A stretch of DNA of 64,000 nucleotides from NCBI GenBank assembly GCA_040112665.1, contig CP157796.1:122813-186812 (forward strand), read 5' to 3'. The position numbers and the translations under genes were made by a program. Source of the DNA: Oceanicaulis sp. (GTDB lineage Bacteria > Pseudomonadota > Alphaproteobacteria > Caulobacterales > Maricaulaceae). This document shows positions 51,174-63,573 of the stretch, piece by piece. The notes below the pieces were generated by a model. The model was not told the origin of the DNA and did no database searches. It saw only the letters and a list, made by a program, of their open reading frames with translations. Each line of letters begins with the position of its first letter. Positions within the stretch are counted from its first letter, which is position 1.

Positions 51174-52597
51174 TGAGCCGGGAGACGATCAAGGCCGACC
51201 TCTGCGTGATCGGCGCCGGCTCGGCGGGGCTTGTAAGCTCGGCCGGCGCGGCGCTGCTGGGGCGCAAGGTGGTGCTGTTCGAAGCCAATAAAATGGGCGG
51301 GGACTGCCTGAATTTCGGCTGCGTGCCGTCCAAGGCTGTCCTCACCGCCGCGCACAAGGCCCATGAGGCGCGCCACGCCGCCCGCTGGGGCGTGAAGACC
51401 GGCGAGGTCAGCGTCGATTTCACCGCCGTGCGCGAAAACATCGCCCGCGCCATCGCCGCCATCCATCCCAACGACAGCCAGGAGCGTTTCGAGGGGATGG
51501 GCGTTCGGGTGATCCGCGAGCGCGCCCGCTTCATCGACGAGAAGACCGTCGCCTCGGCGAGCGTGGAGGTGAAGGCCAAGCGCTATGTCATCGCCTCTGG
51601 CACTCGCGCGCGGGTGCCGAACATCGCCGGGATCGGCGAGGTCGATTACCTCACCAACGAGACGATCTGGGACGTGGCGCGCCTGCCCGAGCACCTGATC
51701 GTTCTGGGCGGCGGGCCGATCGGGACCGAGCTCGGCCAGGCCTTCGCCCGGCTCGGCTCGCAGGTGACGATCCTCGAGGCCGGGCAGATCCTCTCCCGCT
51801 TCGAACCCGAACACGCGGCCCTGGTCGCAGACAGCCTGAAAGCCGACGGGATCGCGCTGAAGGTCGGCGTGCGCGCCCAGGCGGTCAGGAAGACCGAGAC
51901 CGGCGGCGTCGAGGTCGCATCAAGCCTCGGCGAACGTATCTCGGGCTCGCACCTGCTGGTCGCGATCGGCCGCGAGCCGGTGTTCGAGGGGCTGGGGCTG
52001 GAAGAGGCCGGGATCGAGACGAGCCCGTCCGGCGTGGTCTGCGACGACAAGCTGCGCACCACCAACAAGCGCGTCTATGCGGCCGGCGACATCGCGGGCA
52101 AGGGCGCGCTGACCCATCTGGCCGGCTGGCATGGCTCGGTGATCGTCAGAAACCTCTATTTCGGCCTGCCCACGAAGCAATCGAGCCAGCCCATCCCGCA
52201 GGCGGTCTACACCGATCCGCCGGCCGCCGGGATCGGTCTGACCGAAGCCGAGGCGCGCGAACAGCACGGCGACAAGGTCTCGGTCGCCCGCTTCGGCTTC
52301 GACGACAACGACCGGGCGGTGGCCGAACTCGACACGCGCGGCGGCGCCAAGCTGGTTCTGGGCAAGGGCGGCAAAATCCTCGGCGCGCACGTCGCCGGCG
52401 CCCGGGCCGACGACATCGTGCAGATCGCCCAGGCCGTCATGGCGTCCGGGGGCAAGGTCCGCGACCTCACCAGCCCCGTCGCGCCCTACCCGACGCGCGG
52501 GGAAGTGTTCAAACGCGCCGCAGGCAAGTATTTTGAGCCGACCGTGTTCGGCCCGGCGGCGAAAGCCTGGTCGCGCCTGCTCACCCTGTTCCACTGA
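51173..52597 (+). CDS. FAD-dependent pyridine nucleotide-disulfide oxidoreductase
   Basis: 474 residues from the ATG seven bases after AGGAG (a GTG one codon earlier is possible). FAD motif LCVIGAGSAGLVSSAGAA, redox disulfide GGDCLNFGCVPSK, NAD motif LIVLGGGPIGTELGQAFARLG, and the C-terminal dimer domain. It lacks the extra HMA domain and vicinal C-terminal cysteines of MerA, and is not in a 2-oxo-acid dehydrogenase operon, so its partner is unknown. Co-transcribed with the TVP38 gene. Confidence 0.88.
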   Translation: MSRETIKADLCVIGAGSAGLVSSAGAALLGRKVVLFEANKMGGDCLNFGCVPSKAVLTAAHKAHEARHAARWGVKTGEVSVDFTAVRENIARAIAAIHPNDSQERFEGMGVRVIRERARFIDEKTVASASVEVKAKRYVIASGTRARVPNIAGIGEVDYLTNETIWDVARLPEHLIVLGGGPIGTELGQAFARLGSQVTILEAGQILSRFEPEHAALVADSLKADGIALKVGVRAQAVRKTETGGVEVASSLGERISGSHLLVAIGREPVFEGLGLEEAGIETSPSGVVCDDKLRTTNKRVYAAGDIAGKGALTHLAGWHGSVIVRNLYFGLPTKQSSQPIPQAVYTDPPAAGIGLTEAEAREQHGDKVSVARFGFDDNDRAVAELDTRGGAKLVLGKGGKILGAHVAGARADDIVQIAQAVMASGGKVRDLTSPVAPYPTRGEVFKRAAGKYFEPTVFGPAAKAWSRLLTLFH

Positions 52598-54065
52598 CGC
52601 CTTCGGGCGGGGGGACGCGAATGGACCAGCCCAGCCCAGGCGCGCGCGGCCAGCGCCCGCCCGGCCTGCTCGCGAAAGCGCGCGCGGGGCTGGTCTCCAT
52701 GCCCGGCAAGCTGCTCGGGCTGACCGTCATCTCGGTGCTGATCGCCGAAGTGCTGATCTTCTTTCCCAGCGCAGCAGACTTCCGCACCGAATGGCTGATG
52801 GACCGGGCCGAGGCGGCGCATCTCGCCGCCCTCGCCGCGGAAAGCGCCGGGGACATGGAGCTCGGCGAGGAAATGGTGCGCGAGCTGCTCGCCGGCGCGG
52901 ACGCGGCGGCGGTCGCGCGCATCACCGACGGGGTGAACGAGCTGGTTCTGGGGGGCGATATCGGCAAGGCGAAGCTCGTCACAGCCGACCTCACCGAGGA
53001 AGGTTTCTTCGACTCAATCGCCGCGACCGTCGGCACGCTGACCGCGCCCGAAGGCCGTTACGTCAACGCCCTGGCCGCGCCGCGCACGCGGCCCGACGGC
53101 GGCGAGCTGATCAGCGTGATCGTGCCTGAAGCCGGCCTGAAGCGCGATCTGTGGGCCTATTCGCGCAATATCGCCCTGCTCTCGCTCTTCATCGCGGCGT
53201 TCGCGGCGGGGCTCTTATACGTCGCGCTTCTGATCCTGCTGGTGCGGCCCATGCGGCGGCTCGCCCGCGCGATGACCGCCTTCGCCGAAGATCCCTCCGC
53301 GCCGGGACGCGCGTCGCCCGCCGCCCGCCGCCGCGACGAGATCGGCGAGGCCGAAGCCGCCCTCGCCGCCATGCAGGACGAAGTGCGGGCGGCCTTCGCC
53401 CAGAGAGAAAGGCTCGCAGCGCTCGGCGGCGCGGTCGCCCGGATCAATCACGATCTCAGAAACGTGCTCGCGAGCGCCCAGCTCGTCTCCGACCGGCTGG
53501 CGACAAGCACAGATGAACGCATCGCGGCGATGGGCGCGCGCCTGGTCCGGGCGGTCGATCGCGGGATCAGGCTGTGCCGGGACACGCTGGAATACGGCCG
53601 CTCCGCCGAGCGCGCGCCGGACCTCGCGCCGGTTTCTCTGAGAAACGCCGTAGACGACGCGGCCGGGGACGCTTTCGCCGCGACCGGGGCGGCGGACTGG
53701 TCGAACGCGATTTCCGAGGACGCCCGGGCGCTCGCCGATCCCGATCACCTGCACCGGATCGTACTCAATCTCGTGCGCAATTCGGTGCAGGCGATGGACG
53801 GACGGGCCGACGCGGCGATCATGGCCGATTGCCGCGAAGCCGGTGGCGTGCTGATCCTCAGCCTGACCGACACCGGCCCCGGCGTGCCCGACCGGGTCGC
53901 CGAAACCCTGTTTCAGCCTTTCGGCCGCTCGGGCGCCTCAGGCGGCAGCGGGCTGGGCCTGTCGATCGCGCGCGAACTCGCCCGCGCCATGGGCGGAGAG
54001 GTCTCGCTCGCCCGGACCGGGCCCGACGGCAGCGTCTTCGAAGTCAGGCTTCAGGCGGCCGCGCC

Positions 54066-56765
<2,700 letters not shown>

Positions 56766-56769
56766 GTCC

Positions 56770-57831
56770 TCAAGCCAGTTCGAACGGTTCGAGCCCGGAG
56801 AGCCGCATGGCTTTCGGGCGCTCTATCGGGGTACGCGGCGTGCCGGCCTTCGCAGCCTTTGCGATCTCGGCGATGTGGTCAGGCGTGGTGCCGCAGCACC
56901 CGCCCAGAATGTTCACGAAGCCCGCCTCGGCCCATTCCTTCACGAAGCCGGCGGTCTGTTCGGGCGTCTCGTCGTATTCGCCGAAGGCGTTGGGCAGGCC
57001 CGCATTGGGATAGGCGAGCACCTTGCACTCGGCGATCCGCGACAGCTCCTTGACGTAGGGGCGCAATTCTTTGGCGCCGAGCGCGCAGTTGAGCCCCACC
57101 GCCCAGGGTTTGGCGTGGCGGATCGAGTTGTAGAACGCTTCTGTCGTCTGGCCCGACAGGGTGCGGCCCGACGCGTCGGTGATGGTGCCAGACAGGATGA
57201 TCGGGATCTCCGCGTCCACCGAGCCGTCGCGGCGGCAATCGAGAATGGCCTTGATCGCGGCCTTGGCGTTCAGCGTGTCGAAGATCGTCTCGATCAGGAA
57301 GAAATCGACGTGAGGGCCCATCGCGCGGACCTGCTCGGCGTAGGTGTCGCGCACCTCGTCGAAGGTGACGGCGCGAAAGCCGGGGTCTTCGACGTCTGGC
57401 GACAGCGACAGCGTCTTGTTGGTCGGCCCGATCGCGCCGAGCACCGCCTTGGGCTCGCCGGTCTCCGCCTCGCGCTTGTCGGCGGCGGCGCGGGCGAGCT
57501 TCGCGCCCGCTTCGGCGATCTCCGCAGCGATCTCCTCCATCTGGTAGTCGGCCTGGGCGATGCGGGTGGCCGAGAAGGTGTTGGTCTCGATCATGTCCGC
57601 GCCGGCGTCGAAGAAGGCGGTGTGGATCTCCTCGATCAACTGCGGGCGGGAGAGATTCAGCGTCTCGTTATTGCCCTGGACCGAGCACGGCCAGTCCGCG
57701 AAGCGCTCGCCGCGATAGTCCTCTTCAGACAGCTTGTAGGTCTGGATCTGGGTGCCCATGGCACCGTCCAGAACCAGAACGCGTTCGCGGGCGGCCGCCT
57801 CGAGCGCTTCGAGTCGTTCACGTCGGGTCAT
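56770..57831 (-). CDS. Methionine synthase, homocysteine-binding subunit
   Basis: 353 residues, the first domain of MetH as a separate protein: [25 protein letters not shown], zinc cysteines in [12 protein letters not shown] and [13 protein letters not shown]. Transfers the cobalamin-bound methyl to homocysteine together with the C-terminal subunit. The split is known from other alphaproteobacteria. Fifteen bases after metF and four before the larger subunit gene: one operon. Confidence 0.94.
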   Translation of the reverse strand: MTRRERLEALEAAARERVLVLDGAMGTQIQTYKLSEEDYRGERFADWPCSVQGNNETLNLSRPQLIEEIHTAFFDAGADMIETNTFSATRIAQADYQMEEIAAEIAEAGAKLARAAADKREAETGEPKAVLGAIGPTNKTLSLSPDVEDPGFRAVTFDEVRDTYAEQVRAMGPHVDFFLIETIFDTLNAKAAIKAILDCRRDGSVDAEIPIILSGTITDASGRTLSGQTTEAFYNSIRHAKPWAVGLNCALGAKELRPYVKELSRIAECKVLAYPNAGLPNAFGEYDETPEQTAGFVKEWAEAGFVNILGGCCGTTPDHIAEIAKAAKAGTPRTPIERPKAMRLSGLEPFELA

Positions 57832-57846
57832 GGTGTCGCTTTCGGT

Positions 57847-58749
57847 TTAAGCGGCGATCTTTTCAGATTCAGGCTTCACGCCGAGGAGCGCGCAGGTCGA
57901 CAGAGCCAGATCGGCGCGGTTCAGCGTGTAGAGGTGGAACTGGTCGGCCCCGCCCTCGGCCAGGTTCGAGACGAGCTCGGCGGCCACATGGGCGGTCACC
58001 AGCTCTCGGGTCTTGGGATCGTCCTCAAGGCCGTCATAAAGCTCGTCCATCCAGTCGGGCATGGACGAACCGCACATGCCGGCCATGCGCTTGAGCCCCT
58101 TGAAGTTGGGCTGCAGCATGATCCCGGGCACGATCGGGATGTCGATCCCGGCTTTGCGGACGCGTTCGACATAGCGGAAATAGGTGTCCGCCTCGAAGAA
58201 GAACTGGGTGATCGCGCGGGTCGCCCCGTTGTCGATCTTCTTTTTCAGAAGGTCGATATCATAGGCGTAATCCGGGCTCTCGGGGTGTTTCTCGGGATAG
58301 CAGCCCACCGAGATCTCAAAATCGCCGATCGCCTTGATGCCTGCGGCGAGATCGGACGCGTTCGCATAGCCGCCCTCGTGGGGGACGTATTTTTCGCCGA
58401 TCCCCTCAGGCGGATCGCCGCGCAGCGCCACGATATGGCGCACGCCCGCGTCCCAATAGTCCCGGATCACCGAGTTGATCTCGTCCTTCGTGGCCGACAC
58501 GCAGGTCAGGTGCGCGGCCGGCTTCATCCCGGTTTCCTTGACGATCCGGCGCACGGTCCGGTGCGTGCGGTCGCGCGTGGAGCCGCCTGCGCCATAGGTC
58601 ACCGACACGAAATGCGGGTTCAACGGCTCGAGCCGCCCGATCGACTCCCACAGGCGCGCCTCCATGTCCTCGTTCTTCGGCGGGAAGAACTCGAAGCTCA
58701 CCTTGATCGGCGATCGGTCGGCCGGTGCGAAGCGTGCGGCGATCGTCAT
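57847..58749 (-). CDS. metF: 5,10-Methylenetetrahydrofolate reductase
   Basis: 300 residues. FAD-binding barrel: VSFEFFPPKNEDMEARLW, FVSVTYGAGGSTRDRT, HLTCVSATKDE, ALRGDPPEG, IDNGATRAITQFFFE and VPGIML. Makes 5-methyltetrahydrofolate for the split MetH encoded next. First gene of metF-metH operon, with a striking palindrome in its leader. Confidence 0.96.
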   Translation of the reverse strand: MTIAARFAPADRSPIKVSFEFFPPKNEDMEARLWESIGRLEPLNPHFVSVTYGAGGSTRDRTHRTVRRIVKETGMKPAAHLTCVSATKDEINSVIRDYWDAGVRHIVALRGDPPEGIGEKYVPHEGGYANASDLAAGIKAIGDFEISVGCYPEKHPESPDYAYDIDLLKKKIDNGATRAITQFFFEADTYFRYVERVRKAGIDIPIVPGIMLQPNFKGLKRMAGMCGSSMPDWMDELYDGLEDDPKTRELVTAHVAAELVSNLAEGGADQFHLYTLNRADLALSTCALLGVKPESEKIAA

Positions 58750-58772
58750 GAAACACCTGTGTCGCGGGCGCA

Positions 58773-58821
58773 GCGGATAATCCGCCGCAAGATATAAAGA
58801 TATCTTTATGCGATTATCCGC
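58773..58821 (-). promoter_or_regulatory. Palindromic operator before metF
   Basis: ATAAAGATATCTTTAT (58794-58809) is a perfect 16-base palindrome, 45 bases before the metF ATG. On either side lie GCGGATAAT (58773) and ATTATCCGC (58813), a nine-base inverted repeat, and GCGGATAATCCGC is itself symmetric. A/T-rich palindromes of this type are known for ArsR-family regulators of methionine/SAM genes in alphaproteobacteria; no such regulator gene is in the window. Not a SAM riboswitch pattern that I can recognise. Confidence 0.65.
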
Positions 58822-58952
58822 GCAGTTTCAATGCGTCTTTTAAACCACGGTGGCCGTTTCAGCGGACGGAACGGGTTTCACGGCGTTGACGTTGCCCGCG
58901 ATCCAAACCAGTTAATGGAACCTTCACATTGTGGCCGCCCTCGAGGATCGCC

Positions 58953-59684
58953 TTGCGCTTCTTCAGCCTGACCATCGCCGCCCTTTCCGCGGTCGCGGCG
59001 TCCGCCTGCGCCAGCAGCGACGCGGCCCGCGAAGCCGGCGATCCGTTCGAGCCGGCCAACCGGGCGGTCTTCCAGTTCAACGAGACGGTGGACGATGCGC
59101 TGATCGAACCCGCGTCGAAGGCCTACACAGCGGTGACGCCGGAGCCTGCGCGCCAGGGCGTGCGCAACTTTTTCGGCAATCTCAATCGCCCCGTCTTCTT
59201 CGCCAACGAGGTGTTGCAAGGCGATCTGGTCGCCGCCGGCGACGTGCTCACCAGCTTCGCCTTCGACACGGTGTTCGGGATCGGCGGGATCTTCGCGCTC
59301 GCCGAGCGCGCCGGGGTCCCTCAGCACAGCGAGGATTTCGGCCAGACCCTGGCGGTCTGGGGCGTCGCGGAGGGCCCGTTCCTCATGCTGCCCGTTCTGG
59401 GCCCGTCGAACCTGAGGGACGGTACGGGACGCTTCGTGGACCGGTATCCGCACCCGCTGAACTGGGATGAGGAGTTCTCGAGCTCGGGCGAAGCCTGGGC
59501 GCTGCGCGGGCTGAACGGGATCGACCAGCGCGCCCGCGCGCAGAGCGTGATGGATCAGCTCGACCGCACTGCGATCGACCCGTACGTCCAGCTCCGCTCG
59601 GCCTACCGGCAGATGCGCGAACGCGAGATCCGCGACGGCGCGCCCTCGGAAGAGGATTTCGACGACCTGCCGGACTTCGATTGA
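58953..59684 (+). CDS. mlaA: MlaA (VacJ) outer-membrane lipoprotein
   Basis: 243 residues. TTG start after GAGG (six-base gap), chosen because it begins the signal peptide RFFSLTIAALSAVAASAC with a lipobox-type Cys; an in-frame TTG eight codons earlier lacks a site. Conserved: DPFEPANRAVFQFNETVDD, FFGNLNRPVFFANEVLQGD, GPFLMLPVLGPSNLRDG. Removes phospholipid from the outer leaflet and passes it to MlaC, the next gene. mlaD/E/F are not here. Confidence 0.92.
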   Translation: MRFFSLTIAALSAVAASACASSDAAREAGDPFEPANRAVFQFNETVDDALIEPASKAYTAVTPEPARQGVRNFFGNLNRPVFFANEVLQGDLVAAGDVLTSFAFDTVFGIGGIFALAERAGVPQHSEDFGQTLAVWGVAEGPFLMLPVLGPSNLRDGTGRFVDRYPHPLNWDEEFSSSGEAWALRGLNGIDQRARAQSVMDQLDRTAIDPYVQLRSAYRQMREREIRDGAPSEEDFDDLPDFD

Positions 59685-59754
59685 TTCACCTCTGTTCGGC
59701 CGCGCGCGGCGTTGTCCTTTGAACCGCCCGCGCAGCACGCAAGGACGAACCGCC

Positions 59755-60411
59755 ATGCTCACCCGCCGCCCCGTCATCCTGACCGCGATCGCCGCCCTCT
59801 TCCTCTGGGCCGCGCCGGTCTTCGCACAGAACGCCACCGCCCAGGAGGCCGAGAGCTTCGTCGCCGAGAACGCACAGGAGGTGATCTCGACACTGGAGTC
59901 GCTGGAAGCGGGCGAGCTCGCGCTCGATCAGGTGCGGGCGGATTTCCGCGACAAGGTCCAGACGCTCGCCGATGTCGACCGGATCACCGATTTCGTGCTC
60001 GGCCGGTATCGCCGCGTCGCCGGAGAGGACGAACTCTCCGCGTTTCGCGACACGTTCCGGGAGTACGCCTTCTCGGTCTACGAGAACGAACTTCAGAACT
60101 ACGCCGGACAGACGCTGGAGGTGACCGGATCGGTCACCCGCAAGCCCGGTGACTACGTGGTCCGCAGCAAGGTGACCGGCGGCCCCGAGGGTCGCGAGTA
60201 CGAGGTGAACTGGCGCGTCATCGAGAACGACGCCGGCGAGCTTCAGGTCGTCGACGTGCAGGTGATGGGCATCTGGCTGGCGCAGACCCAGCGCGAGCAG
60301 ATCACCTCGGTCATCGGCAACGCCGGCGGCGACGTGACCGCAGCCACAGAGCTTCTCCAGTCCAAGCTTGAAAGCGGCGACCTTCCGGGCGCGGAAGACC
60401 TGGGCGAGTAA
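59755..60411 (+). CDS. mlaC: MlaC-type phospholipid-binding protein
   Basis: 218 residues from MLTRRPVILTAIAALFLWAAPVFAQ, a signal peptide. Family blocks: ADVDRITDFVLGRYRRVAGEDE, FRDTFREYAFSVYENEL, VNWRVIENDAGELQVVDVQVMGIWLAQTQREQ. Carries phospholipids across the periplasm between MlaA and the inner-membrane MlaFEDB complex. AAGGA precedes the ATG. Confidence 0.92.
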   Translation: MLTRRPVILTAIAALFLWAAPVFAQNATAQEAESFVAENAQEVISTLESLEAGELALDQVRADFRDKVQTLADVDRITDFVLGRYRRVAGEDELSAFRDTFREYAFSVYENELQNYAGQTLEVTGSVTRKPGDYVVRSKVTGGPEGREYEVNWRVIENDAGELQVVDVQVMGIWLAQTQREQITSVIGNAGGDVTAATELLQSKLESGDLPGAEDLGE

Positions 60412-60481
60412 GGTCCGGACGCTGGCCCTGGCCGAGCGGGCGGCCTAGAACCGGTCCCACGGCAAGCGGGCGGGACCGGAC

Positions 60482-61645
60482 ATGAAGCTCGACACCATCC
60501 AGCTCCTTCGCGGGCTCGCCGCCCTGGCGGTCACGCTCTATCACCTGCCCCTGGCTGAGCAGGCCGCAATCGATCTGGCCGGTTCTGAAGAGACAGCCGC
60601 ACTCGGCTGGCTCACCCGCAACGGCTTTGCGGGCGTGGACGTGTTCTTCGTCATCTCCGGCTTCATCATGGTCTATGTCACCCGCGCTCGCCCGCGCGGG
60701 GCGCGCAGCGCGGCCGATTTCCTCGCCGCCCGCGTCATCCGGATCTATCCGCTCTGGTGGGTGTTCGCCGCAGCCGCCGTCGCGATCAGCCTCGCCGCCA
60801 CCCGCTCGCCGGTCCAGCCTGCGTTCGGCGTCCCCGAAGAGGCGATCCCCGCCTATCTCGCCGCAAGTTTCGCGCTCGTCCCGCAGGACTTCCCGCCCGT
60901 GCTCAACGTAGGCTGGACGCTGATTCACGAGATGTATTTCTACCTCGTCTTCGCTGCGCTCCTGCTCGCGCCGCAACGCCTGCTGCCGATGGCGATCGCC
61001 GCCTGGGCGGCGGTGGTCGTGCTCGCCGCGACCGTCTTCGGCGAGCTGACGGCGTCGAGCGCGGTCACTGCGCTTGTCTTCCACCCGCTGACGCTGGAAT
61101 TCACTGCAGGCGCGGCAGCGGCGCTGCTGATCGCATCGGGCGTGAAGCGTTTCGCCCTGCCCGCCGCACTCGCCGGCGGCGGCGCGCTCGCGCTGGCGAT
61201 GATCGCCGCCGACGGGGTCGGTCATGGCGGGTGGAGCCGGGCCCTGCTGTTCGGGGCGCCCGCGACGCTCCTGATCTACGGGCTCGCCGCGATGGAGCTT
61301 GATAAACCGCGCGCGATCGCCCGCCCGCTGGTCTTTCTCGGCGACGCCTCCTATGCGCTCTACCTCGCCCACACCCTGGTTTTCATCATCGCACGGCGGG
61401 TGCAGATCGAGGCTGGCGAGGCGCTCGCCGGCGCGGGTGCGCCCGCAGCGCTCGTTCGGCCCTTCCAGCTCGGCGCGCCGGGGCCGTGGGACAATCTCGT
61501 GTACTGGACGCTGGGGCTTTCGGGCGCGCTCATCGCCGCTGCGATCGCCCATCTCTATGTCGAGCGCCCCGCCCTTCGCGGACTCACCGCCGTAAGGCTG
61601 AAGGCCTTCCCGAAAGCCCGGCGCGGCGCTCCGGGACAGTGGTGA
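60482..61645 (+). CDS. OafA-type membrane acyltransferase
   Basis: 387 residues, about ten membrane segments. Acyltransferase 3 family: LDTIQLLRGLAALAVTLYHL (catalytic His), FAGVDVFFVISGFIMVY, FLAARVIRIYPLWWV, GDASYALYLAHTLVF. Adds acetyl or other acyl groups to a surface sugar. The target is unknown; flagellar sugar or lipopolysaccharide are options. Confidence 0.9.
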   Translation: MKLDTIQLLRGLAALAVTLYHLPLAEQAAIDLAGSEETAALGWLTRNGFAGVDVFFVISGFIMVYVTRARPRGARSAADFLAARVIRIYPLWWVFAAAAVAISLAATRSPVQPAFGVPEEAIPAYLAASFALVPQDFPPVLNVGWTLIHEMYFYLVFAALLLAPQRLLPMAIAAWAAVVVLAATVFGELTASSAVTALVFHPLTLEFTAGAAAALLIASGVKRFALPAALAGGGALALAMIAADGVGHGGWSRALLFGAPATLLIYGLAAMELDKPRAIARPLVFLGDASYALYLAHTLVFIIARRVQIEAGEALAGAGAPAALVRPFQLGAPGPWDNLVYWTLGLSGALIAAAIAHLYVERPALRGLTAVRLKAFPKARRGAPGQW

Positions 61646-61694
61646 GACTACAGAAGACGAGGTTTCAACAGCGGCGCCGTGCGCCGCGTCGCGC

Positions 61695-62162
61695 CTAGAA
61701 GATGCCGAGAAATTTCCGCCGCTTCTTCGCAGGCGCGGGCGGCTTCGGGGTCTCTCCGGCGACATATCCCTCAGGAAGAGGCGAATAGGCCGCGCCGTCC
61801 CTGGTCCGGGCGGTCTTGCGCGGCTTGCCGGCCGGCTTCGCGTCGCCGGCTTTCAGCGCTTCGGGCACGCGCGGGGCGCACATGTCCGCATCGCAGAGCG
61901 GCGCGCTCATCGCCGCGCCGACATAGGAACTCGCCGGCACGCCGGGCCCACGATATTCGCCCAGGCCCAGACGCTCGCGCACCGCGCCGCGGAAGCTTTC
62001 CGCGCGCGCATCGATCGAACGGCGGCGTTCCTGTTCTTCGGCCAGGCGCGACAGATCGGCCGGGCGCGGGGCGCGGACGGCCTGAGCCACATGATTGACG
62101 CGCGCACGGGCCAGCGCCGCGCGGGCGCGCTCGATGTTCAGCCGGGTCGTGTCTTCGCTCAT
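61695..62162 (-). CDS. Small basic protein downstream of the proteasome-like gene
   Basis: 155 residues from MSEDTTRLNIERARAALAR. Residues 1-60 are helical and Arg/Ala-rich (possible coiled coil), the middle has two close cysteines (LCDADMCAP), and the C-terminus is a charged linker ending AKKRRKFLGIF. No known family. It starts 22 bases after the stop of the proteasome-like gene on the same strand, so they form an operon. The hydrophobic last residues recall how HslU tails dock into HslV, but this is only a resemblance. Confidence 0.7.
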   Translation of the reverse strand: MSEDTTRLNIERARAALARARVNHVAQAVRAPRPADLSRLAEEQERRRSIDARAESFRGAVRERLGLGEYRGPGVPASSYVGAAMSAPLCDADMCAPRVPEALKAGDAKPAGKPRKTARTRDGAAYSPLPEGYVAGETPKPPAPAKKRRKFLGIF

Positions 62163-62184
62163 GACAGCCTCCGAAGCGTCGCGT

Positions 62185-63423
62185 TCAGGATTTCTTAACA
62201 TACCACTCGAGACCCGAGGTGCGCGAGACCATTGCGACATCGACTTCGCCGCCGACGCCGGTCTGGCTCATATGCAGGTCTGATTTCAGTATGTTGAGTT
62301 CGACCAGCGCTTTCGCAGTCTCGGCGAGCTGACGCTTGCCGGAGGCCTCGACCACCTTGATGAAGGGGTTGATGAACTCCTCCTGGCTGACCTGCTGGGT
62401 CGCCTGGACGAACTCTCCGGTCAAGCTCGGCAGCGCGTTGGCGCGCAGCTTCTCGAGCACCGCGTCCGCTGTCGCGGGATCGACTCCTGCCTCGACGAGG
62501 GCGGCTTCGGCGGCGGCCTCGTTGGTGATGAGATTGAGCGAGATCATCACGTCGAACATCAGCGGATGCACGCCGCGCAGGAAGGCGTGGGTCATCTCCG
62601 CCTGGGCGAAGGTGCGCAGATAGGCGTTCGGGCCTTCCTCCACACCCACCGCCGTGGTCTCGTCGATCGCCCGCTTCATCCGCCCGTCGACCAGGATCGA
62701 GGCGTAATAATGGGTGAAGACCGGGAACACGTCGTGCTCGCCGAAGCCCGCGAAAACCAGGCCTGCATAGGGCTCGAGGAAGGCCGGCTGGGTCGCGATC
62801 ATGTAGGCGAAGTCGAACAGCTTCTGGCGCATCTGCTCGGCCATGCCGAAATCGCCCAGGCTGTCGGCGATCAGCTTGTCGATCATCTCGCCGTAGCGCT
62901 TGTAGAAATCGGACGGCCCGAACTCGGCGAAGACCGCGAGGCGCTCGCGCGGCGCGCCCGCCTCGTCATGGCGCAGATGGTCGAGATACATCTCGAGCGC
63001 CGCGTCGAAGGCGGCCTCGTCGCTGTCATAGGCGCCGCCCGGATAGCGCATCATCGCCTTGGCGTGCGCGAGCACGGTGAGGAAGGCCGCGCGCATCAGC
63101 GCCTCGAACTCCTCGTTCTCCTCATGCTCGGGGAAGAGACGGCGATTATTGTCCACGAAGGCGAAGAAGGCGTCCGCGCATTCGGTGACCGTCTCGTAGC
63201 TGCGCCCCTTGTGCTCGCGGGCGAAAGCGTGAACCACGTGCGACCAGGACCGGCCCAGCACGTCGCCGCGGGAGTAGACCATCAGCGCGATGTTCTCGCT
63301 CAGCGGCAGGATCTTCTCCGCCTCCAGCGTGACCACCGGCTCCGGACCGCCGCCGTACGTGACCGCGCTGTCGGCGGCCAGCACCGCGGCGTTGCGGTTC
63401 ATGATCATGACTTCGGACGTCAT
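62185..63423 (-). CDS. Proteasome/HslV-like Ntn hydrolase of unknown type
   Basis: 412 residues. N-terminus: Met then Thr2, Asp18 in AVLAADSAVTYGG, and Lys37 in EKILPLSENIALMVYSRGD. With Met removed, Thr and Asp fall at positions 1 and 17 as in proteasome beta subunits and HslV, and Lys is three places further than Lys33, after a slightly longer turn. The ADSAVTYGG stretch matches the ADSRAT-G motif of beta subunits. After about residue 200 the protein is helical with no recognised domain. It is longer than HslV, Anbu or BPH proteins. GAGGGG precedes the ATG. No unfoldase gene is adjacent. Confidence 0.72.
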   Translation of the reverse strand: MTSEVMIMNRNAAVLAADSAVTYGGGPEPVVTLEAEKILPLSENIALMVYSRGDVLGRSWSHVVHAFAREHKGRSYETVTECADAFFAFVDNNRRLFPEHEENEEFEALMRAAFLTVLAHAKAMMRYPGGAYDSDEAAFDAALEMYLDHLRHDEAGAPRERLAVFAEFGPSDFYKRYGEMIDKLIADSLGDFGMAEQMRQKLFDFAYMIATQPAFLEPYAGLVFAGFGEHDVFPVFTHYYASILVDGRMKRAIDETTAVGVEEGPNAYLRTFAQAEMTHAFLRGVHPLMFDVMISLNLITNEAAAEAALVEAGVDPATADAVLEKLRANALPSLTGEFVQATQQVSQEEFINPFIKVVEASGKRQLAETAKALVELNILKSDLHMSQTGVGGEVDVAMVSRTSGLEWYVKKS

Positions 63424-63478
63424 CGCGATCCCCTCGACGGTCTGTCATCACGCGCCGCACCCCTCGCGCGCGCGCCGT

Positions 63479-63493
63479 TTAACGAAACGTTAG
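63479..63493. promoter_or_regulatory. CtrA-like box before the proteasome-like gene
   Basis: TTAA-N7-TTAG, one mismatch from TTAA-N7-TTAA, 56 bases before the ATG. GTTAAGTTAAC lies 18 bases further upstream. Weak evidence by itself. Confidence 0.3.
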
Positions 63494-63573
63494 CGCGCGC
63501 GAGCGGCGAAGTTAAGTTAACAGAAGCGAGGTTTTTGCGGACGCGGCGGGAATGTCACGCTGCAGGTCGCCGC

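Noticed and set aside
58750..58952. SAM riboswitch before metF
   Set aside because: I could not build any known SAM riboswitch core; the symmetry is that of protein operators.
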